The notes under the pieces were generated by a model. It had not been told where the DNA came from, made no database searches, and saw only the letters and a program-made list of their open reading frames with translations. Below, in pieces: positions 39,488 to 48,672 of a stretch of 64,000 bases of DNA. Numbering within the stretch: the stretch's first letter is position 1; each line of letters begins with the position of its first letter. Source of the DNA: Emiliania huxleyi CCMP1516. Lineage: Eukaryota > Haptophyta > Isochrysidales > Noelaerhabdaceae. The position numbers were made by a program, and so were the translations under genes. The DNA lies in assembly GCF_000372725.1 (NCBI RefSeq), contig NW_005199434.1, positions 4,343 to 68,342 on the forward strand, in the 5' to 3' direction.

Positions 39488-40760
39488 TCACTTCTCGCCG
39501 CAGACACGCCCCACCCAAGCGCACACCGCCTCTGCCAGCGGCCGCTCGCTCAGCGCGCGCTGCGTGGGCAGGTGCTCCAGCGTCCGCTCCCCGTCCATGT
39601 ACCAGCCGGCCTCGCCCTCTCCTCCGGGCCCACCGCCCTCTGGCGGCTGCAGCCCCGCGGCGCAGGCGGCGACCGCCCCCTCCGCGGGCGAGCGGAGCAG
39701 CAGCCAGCGAAGCGGCTTGGTGAGCGGCCAGAGCTGGGGCCGGACGGAGTGGCGGCCCAGCTGCGTGTCGACCATGCCCGGCGTGGTGGCGGCGAGCCGC
39801 GTGCCGCGCTCGGAGAGTGGCCCGGCGCGGAGAGCGACCCACAGCATCAGCGCGCGCTTGCTGTCGGCGTAGCTCGACTTGCGGGCGGCCGGGTCCGCGG
39901 CGGCGGCGGCGGCGAGCATGTCGGCGTCGAGGCGCGAGCGCGCCTCGAGCCGGGACGACACGTTGACCACGCGCACCTGCCGGGCCGAGAGAGGTTGAAA
40001 GAGACGCGTAGCGAGAGGTGTGGTCAACGTCTCGCTTGAGGTGTGGATTCTTAACCCTAGTAGGCGGATAGAGGAGGCTGAGAGAGATCGAGGCGTGTGG
40101 CGAGAGAGGAGGCTGATATAAGAGACGTGTGGCGAGAGCGGGCCCGCAGTGGAGGGCGAGGCGTGGATGCGCAACAACCACCTCGCGCAGCCGCGTGTTT
40201 GCGGCGACCGTCTCTGCGATCACGGCCGGAGCGAGGAAGTTTGTCGCCCACGTGGCGTCACAGCCGTCGGCCGACGCATCCTCGGGCGCCCGCATCACGC
40301 CGGCGTTATTGAGCAGCAGCCTCAAGCCGTCGGCGCCTCCGTCGAGAAACGCGCTCGCCTCGCCCGCGAACCGCTTCACCGACCCGAGGTCCAGGCAGTC
40401 AAGCGGCGCGAGCCTGGCCTGCCCACCCCGCCGAGTGATGCCCTCCACCACCCGCTGCCCACGCTCAGCGTTCCGGCAGCCGAGGAGGAGCGAGACGGAG
40501 GAGTGCTGCGAGAAGGCTCGCGTCAGCTCCTCCCCAACGCCGCTCGTGGCGCCGGTGATGACGATGCGAGCCTCGCCCGCCGACGTGGCGGCGGCGATGA
40601 GTTCAGAGAGGCGGCGGCTGGCCGCCCTCGCGCGGTTCATGCGCTGCACTGCCATGTAGAGGACTCCGCCTGCGATCCCGGCGCCAAGCGTGCACGCGGT
40701 CATCGCACCGAGGCTGCCCAGCGTGCTGCCGACGCTGTCACTTTGGTTGGAGGAGGTCAT
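39488..40760 (-). CDS. Short-chain dehydrogenase/reductase (retinol dehydrogenase-like), membrane-anchored
   Basis: Two exons, 40760-40182 and 39976-39488 (355 aa), joined NTRLRE|VRVVNVSS with a 205-bp GT-AG intron. An N-terminal hydrophobic segment (residues about 20-38, MTACTLGAGIAGGVLYMAV) anchors the protein. The Rossmann fold shows TGATSGVG (69-76) for NAD(P) binding, NNAGVM, the active-site NVSS (Ser200/201), and YADSK (Tyr229, Lys233). TTPGMVDTQLG follows as in RDH/WWOX-type SDRs. Substrate cannot be told. The intron carries near-duplicate CTCTCGCCACACG units. It converges on the four-helix protein gene 295 bp away. Confidence 0.88.
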
Positions 40761-40856
40761 CGTGGTAGGACAGGGTCGCTGTCCGTCTCACTTGGGTTGG
40801 GTCGCTGTCCGTTGGGCCTGCCGCCGGCCGCTCAATTTATTTATCTTCGGGCTAGT

Positions 40857-41200
40857 TGGGGGGGCAAACCCTGCCCGGCCCCTAGGACCCAGGTAAGGCC
40901 CAGGTGTGGCCTAGGGCATCAGAAGGGACCAAGAGGAGTCCAGTCTGAGCCACAGAGCCCATGTCTTTGCCCCCGAAGGTCGCGTTCAAACGCCCGGAAC
41001 GGACGTCACAGTGGTGTCCGGCCGGCGCGATCACCGAGCTGTGACGCTCAGGGAAGCCGGTTGAGGTACTGGTTTCTTTGCCCAGGGCTGGCCTACGGCC
41101 CGTGCTGGATCAGCTGAGCAAGGTTTGGGGAGAATCCCCCGGCCAGATCTCGTTCAGATATTTGGACGGATGACCGAAATCACCCCGTTTTTGCCCGTTT
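40857..41200 (+). repeat. Dispersed repeat D, copy 2 (uninterrupted)
   Basis: A continuous copy of the repeat that is split at 3151-5128. The site corresponding to the insertion lies at 41057-41075 (CAGGGAAGCCGGTTGAGGT). Confidence 0.85.
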
Positions 41201-41447
41201 TTGCCCGTTCCGGATCCGGTGTCCCGCCCGTCGTGTCTCTCGTGTGAGTCTTCTGGCAACTTCTGCGATGTGAACATGTGATGCGGAGCGTATTGCTTAT
41301 AACCGCGGCATCACATCACCGCCATTGAGATGGCTGAGATGAGGTGCCGGCTCCTGATAACCTCAGCGCACAGTGTGCATGGGGGATACATATCACACAT
41401 ACATCAGGAGCGCGATCACACGCTAGTCGCTACCACCCCATCGAGAC

Positions 41448-44400
41448 CTAGTCCGCCAGCAACAGCTCTGCCAGCCGCCGCCGCTGCTCGTTGCGGGCCG
41501 CAGCACTTGCGCGCCCGAGGTGAGCCTTGGCGATGGAGCAGCGCCACGGCTCCGCCAAGCTCAAGTGGTACTCGCTCCCCTGCCCGTGCGCGGGCAGCGG
41601 CCTCTTCAGCTGCACACGCAGCGACGCGGAGGTTGGCTCTGGCCGGGTGACGCTCACCGCACTCAGCGGCAGCGCCAAGACGACGCTGGCCTGCTTGGCG
41701 CCGGCCGACGCCTCCGCTCCAGCGGCGGTGGCCACGGCGGGGGCAGCGGCGGACGCGGCAGCGGCGGCGGCGGCGGCCGCGGAGCTGGTTGCGGGGGCCG
41801 CCGAGGCGGCTGCGGCGGCAGGCGGCGGCGGAGGAGCCGAGAGCGGGTGGGCAGACGCAGGCAGGGGCGGCGGCGGCGCCGTCGGCGGCGGCGGCGGCGG
41901 CAGCTCTCCGAGCGGCGCGAGCGTGACGAGCAGCAGGTGGCTGCGGCGCACAAAGTCGTGGCCGGCCGGCAGCGGCGGCTCCGTCGGGTCGAAGAGCGGC
42001 AAGACGAGCCGGCACTTGAGCGGCGCGTCGCGGGCGATGCCGGCGGCGGCGGTGCGGAGCTCGCACGGGAGCAGCTGCGCGGTCTTGTCGAGGTGGAGCC
42101 GCGCGCCTCGCCGGAGGTCCGGCAACGGCGGCGGCGCGAGCGACGCGAGGCCGTCGGGCGCGTGCAGCAGCGACGCGCGCAGCTGCCGCAGCAGCATGAA
42201 GGTTGGCACGGCGGCGCACGCAGCCTCGCACGCTGTTCGCGGCGGCCGCTTGTGCGGCGGCACGCCGCGCAGCGCGCCGCCCTCGAGCAGGAGCGACGGG
42301 TCGGCGAGCAGCGACGTCAGCTGGGCGGCGGGCGGCGGCCGAGCCTTGCGCAGCTCGGCGTCGAGCGTGCCGCCCGCCTCGGCGCCATACCCGCCGCCGA
42401 GCGCCTCGGTGATGGCCGCTGCGGCGGCGGCGTGCGCGTCGTCGAGGAGCTTGGCGTGGCGCGGCGAGAGCGGCGCCGCCTCGCCGGTGCCCCCGAGCAG
42501 CTCGAGCAGCACCTGCGGCGGAGGCAGGGCGGGACCGTCAGACGACAGGCACGTCTCATTCGGGAGGAGGAGGGTCGGGAGGAGGGTCGGGAGGAGGGTC
42601 TGGAGGAGGAGGGTCGGGAGGAGGGTCGGGAGGAGGGTCGGGAGGAGGAGGGTCGGGAGGAGGAGGGTCGGGAAGCGCCGCACCTCGAAGCAGAGCTCGG
42701 CCGTCGCGCGGCGCCCCGTCTGTGTCGGCGCCGCCTCCGCCCCGGACTCGCCCGCCGAAGACCGTCGGCCGGGGACTGCTGGCGACGCTGGCGGTGGCGC
42801 GGCGGGCAGGGCGGCGGCGCGGGCAAGAGCGCCGAGGAGACCGCCCACCGCCGCATCGCAATACTCGCCGCCGCCGCCGCCGGCCGCCCCGCCGTCCGCC
42901 GCGCTCCCCACAGAGCCAGCCGACCAGCGGGGGAGGAGCTGGGCGAGATCGGAGGAGGAGGCCTGGTCTGCGGGCGTGCGCGTCGGCCGCGGCGACGGCT
43001 CGCGCGAGAAGTTCGCGCCGGTGGAGGCGCGTGAGGTGAGGAGCTTCTCGAGCAGGCAGGCGGAGCGGAGCTCGCGCAGCGGCAGGACGCGCGCCTGGGG
43101 GAGGGGGGGGGGGGGGGGGGACCCCCCCGGTGGGCGGGGGAACACCCGAAAAAAGCGGCCGCCAGGGAAGGGAGGGGAGGCAGTGGCGTCATGCGAGGAA
43201 GGAGCCCACATCGACGAGGAGAAGCCCCGCCGTCCAGGAACCTGGCAAGCAACAGAGAGACAGGCACATCGGGGATCATATGGAGTCGACCTAACCGAGG
43301 GNNNNNNNNNNNNNNNNNNNNNNNNNNNNNNNNNNNNNNNNNNNNNNNNNNNNNNNNNNNNNNNNNNNNNNNNNNNNNNNNNNNNNNNNNNNNNNNNNNN
43401 NGTAAGAATGGATATGACATGAATCAAAAGAATACGGCGAATAGAAGAAGAAAATAATTGATTAATTATTAGCAGGAGAAAAAAATACAAAAGATAGAGA
43501 GTGAGCGAGGACAGGACAGGGGGAATTTCCGGAGTGGAATCTGTATTAATGCGGACCCGAGGGGGAGGAAAAAGGGTGGGAAGGGCTTCGGGGAGAGGGG
43601 CGTCTGAAGGGACATGCGGCCCGGCGGCGGTGGCGGCGTGAGACGGGTCGGCCGTACTGCGACGTCCTCGGCGAGGGCGGCGAGACAGTCTCGCCGAGAA
43701 GAAGAGGGCGAGGCAGAGCAGCGCGAGCACGACCTCCGCCTCGCCGCCCGCCGCGCCGCTCCCCTCGCCGCTCCCCTCGCCGCTCCCCTCGCCGCCGGCG
43801 GGCGAGGGCGCGGCCTCCGACGCGCCGCCGTGCAGGACGTGGCTCGGGCCTTCGCCTCCGAGGCGGGCGTGCGGGACGAGCGGAGCGGCGAGGCAGGGGA
43901 GGACGAAGGAGGAGAGGAGGGCGGAGGAGAGGCGGCGCGCGAGAGGCTCGAGCGCCGCCTCGAGGAGGTCGTTGACAAAGTACACCTGCCCGGGGAGGGG
44001 AGGGGAGGGGGCGAGGGGGACGTCTCACGGGGGCGGTCCTCTTGCAGTCTCCAGCAGGGTTTGAGGTCTCCAGCAGGGTTTGGAGGTGCGCCGGCGGGCG
44101 TCAGCGATCTCGGGGCGATCTCGGAGCTGAGTGACGGCGGGGCGCGCCTCGTCGAGCAGCCTGCCCAAGCTCTCCTCCACCGCCTCGACCGAGGCGCCTG
44201 CGGGTGCGCGCCAGCTGTGAATGCCAGGTCGCTGTGCAGACTCCACCTCGGCCGAGGCGCCTTCTCGCCGCGCCAGCGCCACACTCGCACGCTCGTGCTC
44301 GGCGAGCAGCGCCGCCACGAGCACCTGCCAACGGCGGGAGAGGTGTGAGCAGCGCCTCGTCGGGCTCGGCGAGCAGCGCCGCCCCGCAGCAGCACCTGCG

Positions 44401-44788
44401 GCAGCGTGCCGCTCCCACACACGTACTCCTGCACCGCCGCCTCTGCCACCTTGCAGACCGAGAGCACGATCGTCCGCACCTGCACACCACCCGGCTGGAG
44501 GGGTGAGCGGGCCCTCCGCCGGGCAGGCGGAAGGCGCAGAGGGCACGGCACCGCCGTCCTCACCATCCGCTCCTATCCATGAATCATCACCCGCTCAGAA
44601 CGGACCAGCGAGCAGGTGTGGCGCCGCGCCGCCGCCGCGTGCCTCGTGCGTCCATAGGGTGAGTGCCGCCTGGGAGAGGAGGGGAAGGGGTCAGACCCAG
44701 GTCAGACCCAGCGGCGCGGGCCGTGCTGCACGGCGGGGCGGAGGGGGCGGCCTCGAAGAGCGCGAACTCGCGCGAGCGGCGGCGAGGC

Positions 44789-44842
<54 letters not shown>

Positions 44843-45489
44843 GCGGGCCGAGCATCGGAAGAGGCGGAGGCAGGGGCGGGAGGGGGCGAGGAGGCGTCGG
44901 CGTCGGTGCTGGCCGCGGAGGAGGAGGAGCGGCGCGGCGGCGGCGAGTCGCCGATGAAGAACCTACCGCGGCCAACGCGCCGCCGTGAGCTCACGCTCCC
45001 GCCCCGTCGCCGCAGGCGCTGGAGGTGGCGGCACTGGACGGTGTGCTCGTCGAGCCGCAGAGCGATGGCCTTGAGGAGGGAGATGTAGTGGGCGAGCAGC
45101 TCCTCGTGGGAAAAGTCGAACGGGTGGCGGATCAGCTCGTTGATGTGGTCGTTGGAGAGGATGTAGTAGATGGAGGGCCCCGCCTCAATGTTTGAGATGA
45201 GAATCGACAGCGTCTGCAGCATCTGCACCTTGACAGAGACGGGCGTCTCGCGCTGCTCGAGAAGCCGCCAGAAGATGCCGAGCATGTTCTTCTCGAGAAA
45301 GAAGTCGAAGAGCACCGGGTCGTTCTGGTCACCCCACAGCACAAGCTCCGCGATCGTGCGCAGGTTGTCGACGACCGCAGCGCGGTTGCGCTCGGTGACC
45401 ACAACCGTGTCGTGGAGGTGCTGGTGGAGCCTGCTCATGTTGGCGAGAGAGAACTTTGGTGGCGGCACGATCGTCGACCAGAAAGGCAT
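41448..45489 (-). CDS. CLEC16A: CLEC16A/EMA homologue (FPL-domain autophagy-endosome protein)
   Basis: Exons: 45489-45035, 44962-44752, 44669-44643 (27 nt), 44572-44552 (21 nt), 44479-44396, 44324 to about 44100 (end uncertain), 43985 to about 43690 (end uncertain), 43094-42684, 42512-41448. The N-terminus is the FPL domain: DTVVVTERNRAAVVDNLRTI, AELVLWGDQNDPVLFDFFLE, KNMLGIFWRLL, IYYILSNDHINELI, FDFSHEELLAHYISLLKAIA. The microexons restore FALFE-AALTLWTHE-ERMVRTA-VRTIVLSV, the same spacing as FALYTEAIKFFNHPESMVRIAVRT of animal CLEC16A. Later exons include VYFVNDLLEAALEPLARRLS and a C-terminal LHLDKTAQLLPCELRTAA region. CLEC16A proteins act in endolysosomal traffic and mitophagy. Exon 2 has a Gly/Ser/Pro insertion that might be an unrecognised intron. 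An N gap lies in intron 7. Confidence 0.82.
42550..42680 (-). repeat. Tandem repeat in CLEC16A intron 8
   Basis: On the + strand, GGGAGGAGGGTC-type 9/12-bp units repeat about 11 times. They lie wholly within intron 42683-42513 and create a false Pro/Asp-repeat frame. Confidence 0.8.
43302..43401. other. Assembly gap (100 N)
   Basis: 100 Ns in CLEC16A intron 7. The right flank, 43402-43500, is AT-rich and unlike the rest of the locus. Confidence 0.97.
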
Positions 45490-46873
45490 GGCGGCGCAGC
45501 GCTTTGGGCGCCGGCCTTTCCCTGGCGGCGCCGCCGCATCTGTGGAAAGAATTCTTAAGATACAAGCCTCTCTCACAGCACACTGGCACGACAAGGGCGC
45601 AGACTGGCGCGGACTGGCACACACACAGGCTCACCATGTGGAAAGAAATTCATCCGTGCAAGTCCTCGAAGTTGGCACAACACAAAATCCTGTAGCTGGC
45701 GACCCTGTGCTCCTCCCATCCCTCTTTACTTTCTTCACACTGGGCACGGGGCCACTGGCGCGCACTCACTGCAAAAGAATTTTTCGCGCGCCTCGCACAA
45801 CACTGTCCTCCACCCAGCCCTAGGCCTAGCTTGGGTGGGATGTCCGTTTTGTTCATTCCGGGGCCTGTCAACACTAAGAAGAAAATGGGATTTTTCCAGA
45901 AAATTAACCGGGCAGGAGAGAGAACCCTTACGCGCACCACGGCGGCCGCCTTCAACTCCCCGAGCGGGGCCTACTAGGACTAACTAGGGCGCGCGCTCGG
46001 CAACTTCCTGCGCGCTTTTGCGCAGGGTCACAGCCCCTGGGCCAGCTACTGGTGGAACCACCTCAAGGCCGGCGCGCATGTGCGGGCGATGGACTGACTC
46101 CGGCAGGTCAGTGCGTCAACCGCATTGTGCCGCAGCTGCACCGCTTCTCCCCGGACAATATCTCGGCGCTCGCGCGCGCCACCGCCCCCGGCGCGGGGTG
46201 GGTTGTCAGTTCGTGAGTTCTGTGGCCCCATCCCTGTGCCCCACCTTCTTCTCCTGCGCCAGTCCCCGCGAACCCCACTATATAGCGCCACCTCGTGAGC
46301 TGTCCTGTGAGCTGTGTGTTGTGCGTCCAGCAGTCCGGACCCAGTGCTACGGCCGGTGATAGCGTGCCTCGTGTCGGCTCCCGAGCCAATCGTGTGTAGC
46401 GTGTGTGTGCGTGTGGGCCCGTCCTCCATGCTAGGAGGTGTGTAAGAGCTAATACTGACTGACTGACTGCTGGAGAGAGAACGACGAGAGTGGGACGACC
46501 GCGAGGTGGCATAAACGAAGGTCGGTGGGAGAAGTTGCGAGAGACTGCGACGAGAGATATAGGTAGACCGTGTTTATTATGACCCCCCGATGAACACACC
46601 AGCGAGGGAGGGCGAGACGATCGAGGGGTCCCGTACCATGCGGAATCGACCCTATCCAGTGCTCAAGTGCTCAAGGTAGACAGAGGCAGATGCACAAGGG
46701 CAAACATCGGAGACGGCTAGCTAGCACCACACACTCTTCTATCCTTAAATCCCTGTGTGGTGGCGGCGTGCCGTCCTGCTTTCGCGGTTCTTCTTTCTTT
46801 TGGTGTTTCGATACCGGCCGGGCCGAAAACGTCTCTTTACATCGTAGAGAGAGAGCGCGCCCGCCTTGCAAAC
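45490..46873. repeat. Intergenic with dispersed repeats
   Basis: Bases 46468-46562 (GAGAGAACGACGAGAGTGGG, ACGACCGCGAGGTGGCAT) match 50810-50895. Bases 46575-46677 are the best-preserved copy of the ATGAACACACCAG/ATGCGGAATCGACCC repeat. No convincing gene was seen between 45490 and 46873. Confidence 0.6.
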
Positions 46874-47377
46874 ATGGGCTGCAAGCAACTCGGGTTCCGT
46901 GGTCAACGGGCGTTCGACCACACCACCGGCCAAGGCTACGTCAAGTCACAGCGTGGCCACTACCATGATGGGATCTTCACCAAACGAAACAAGTTCAACC
47001 TGCTTCTCCACGAGACATTCGGCGGCGGCTTCTCGCCGCCAGCAGTTGCAACGATCAACCGCCTTGCGCGCAAGGCTCAACGCTCGGGCGTTGACCGCAC
47101 CGCGTACCCTCCCCACTCCCGCCTCTCATTTGTGTCACACCACGCGGAACGCATCTCCATCGCTTCGGTGAAGGGGGTGAACCGTGCCATCCTCGATCGC
47201 CGTGCAAAGCTCGCTTCCGAGCTCTCACGCCGCGCGCGTAGGGCCCTTAGGGGCCTAGAGAACACAACCCCCTCTCTCTTTTCTCCCAGTAAGCTAAAAG
47301 TACGTATGTACATCGTCCAACCCTATGGCGGCGCCAGTAGCAGCCTGTGTCGACGGGCGCGACTTTCGGACCGATGA
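46874..47377 (+). CDS. Mobile-element-type ORF with GGGFSPP motif
   Basis: A 167-aa frame from ATG 46874. It contains GQGYVKSQRGHYHDGI, LLLHETFGGGFSPPAVATIN, RLARKAQRSGVDRTAY and SFVSHHAERISIASVKGV. From memory, proteins with this LLHET-GGG-FSPP plus SHH layout recur many times in genomes of haptophytes and dinoflagellates, often at the end of mobile-element polyproteins; I cannot verify this here. The last about 18 codons overlap the next gene in another frame, so the true end or an exon boundary may lie near 47290. Confidence 0.5.
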   Translation: MGCKQLGFRGQRAFDHTTGQGYVKSQRGHYHDGIFTKRNKFNLLLHETFGGGFSPPAVATINRLARKAQRSGVDRTAYPPHSRLSFVSHHAERISIASVKGVNRAILDRRAKLASELSRRARRALRGLENTTPSLFSPSKLKVRMYIVQPYGGASSSLCRRARLSDR

Positions 47378-48311
47378 TATTGTCGCCGGTCTGGAGGGCC
47401 TCGCCATCTTTGAGCCCGCAGTCGCTCGCTTGCCTGCAGAGATGGTTGTTGTCATAGCGCGCATCGTTGCTGCGTGGGATGCCGCTGAAGAGCGCGGCTG
47501 GGGCCGCTTTGCAAACAAGGGCCACGGCAGCCATGAGCTCGTCGCAATGCTCGGGGTGTGCCACGGGTGGCGAGAGCCGCTGCTGGCATTCGAGCCAGCA
47601 TGGCGGCGGTTGCTCGAGGCTCGCTTTCCCGCGCTGCAGCTGAGCAGGGCTCTTCAACGTGACCACAATGGCAAGCGAGTCGAGCCGCTGGCCTATGTGC
47701 GCAAGGGACGCCTGCCTTGCCGGGAGCATTTTCTCTTGCAGCAGACCGTGGAGCGCTTGCGTGGCGCTGCCGTATCGCCACCACCGCGATGCACCATCGA
47801 GGGGGCAAAGCTGGAAGACTTCACCTTTACGATCGAGGCCAAGCGAGTCGGCTGGCATGAGGACACGTGGTTCTCTACCGACGAGGAGGAGCGAGCGCAT
47901 TACCCAAGAGGCTCGATCGAGTCCTGGGCCGGTCCACTCAGCAGATTTGACTACGATGGTTGCGAGGAAGATGGCACCCCGCTGATGGGCTCGCTGCAGC
48001 TCGAGGACGCAAAGGTCGAAGTGAACGTTTACGTCACGACGCCCGACGGGCACACCTGCAAGATCTACGAGCGCGGCAAGCACGACTACGACGAAGAATT
48101 CTGCGGAGGCGAGGGCCAGGCTATGAGCTTTTTCACGAGGCACAAATTGCCATACGCGTACGAGACGCCGCCGGAAGGGTTCAAGATAGGCATCAACTGC
48201 GTCATCGGCAGTGTCGGCGTGGTGATCGAGTTCGAAGACTCCCTGCCAGAGGAGGACGTCTTGGTGTACCTGCGTGGTGAGGAGGTCCCTTTCCTGGACG
48301 ATGCGAGGTAG
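47325..48311 (+). CDS. F-box-like protein, uncharacterised
   Basis: Intronless 328-aa frame from ATG 47325. Residues about 30-95 (LPAEMVVVIARIVAAW, then MLGVCHGWREPLLAFEPAWR, RLLEARFPALQ) follow the F-box pattern of an LPxE start and a Trp-containing second half. No leucine-rich or Kelch repeats follow. Instead there is a beta-rich domain (LEDFTFTIEAKRVGWHEDTW, AKVEVNVYVTTPDGHTCKIY, FKIGINCVIGSVGVVIEFED). F-box proteins recruit substrates to SCF ubiquitin ligases; the second domain would bind the target. That role is inferred. Confidence 0.7.
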   Translation: MAAPVAACVDGRDFRTDDIVAGLEGLAIFEPAVARLPAEMVVVIARIVAAWDAAEERGWGRFANKGHGSHELVAMLGVCHGWREPLLAFEPAWRRLLEARFPALQLSRALQRDHNGKRVEPLAYVRKGRLPCREHFLLQQTVERLRGAAVSPPPRCTIEGAKLEDFTFTIEAKRVGWHEDTWFSTDEEERAHYPRGSIESWAGPLSRFDYDGCEEDGTPLMGSLQLEDAKVEVNVYVTTPDGHTCKIYERGKHDYDEEFCGGEGQAMSFFTRHKLPYAYETPPEGFKIGINCVIGSVGVVIEFEDSLPEEDVLVYLRGEEVPFLDDAR

Positions 48312-48672
48312 GTGGTAGGTAGAGAGGTGACATGAGAGGTGAGAACTGGACACGCACACGTGCGCGTGCGCGGAAACAATGCGCAATGCCGGAGATCGGA
48401 CCCACCGGCGCGGTTTCCCCGGTTAATATGGACGCTCGTCGTCTGGCGCACCTGGGGTAGCGGCCCGCCCTGATCTCACCACCCCTCGTCTGGCGCATCT
48501 GGGGTAGGGAGACGAGCCGGCAGGACTTTTTTATTCGACAGAGGAATGGCACCGACGTCGGGCTTCTCTCGCTCCCAACCTCTTATAGGTACATTACGCC
48601 CCGCGCGCCTCAATTCTCACGGGACCACCTTCACTCATAGTGTACGATAGGCCGCGCGCGACGCCACTCGTC
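48312..48672. other. Intergenic between convergent genes
   Basis: TCGTCTGGCGCACCTGGGGT occurs at about 48438 and, with one change, at 48485. Nothing else is recognisable. Confidence 0.45.

Noticed and set aside
41520-43422. Long + strand open frames of 500-630 codons
   Set aside because: They are antisense to CLEC16A exons 8-9 and its repeat-filled intron, with no domain pattern.
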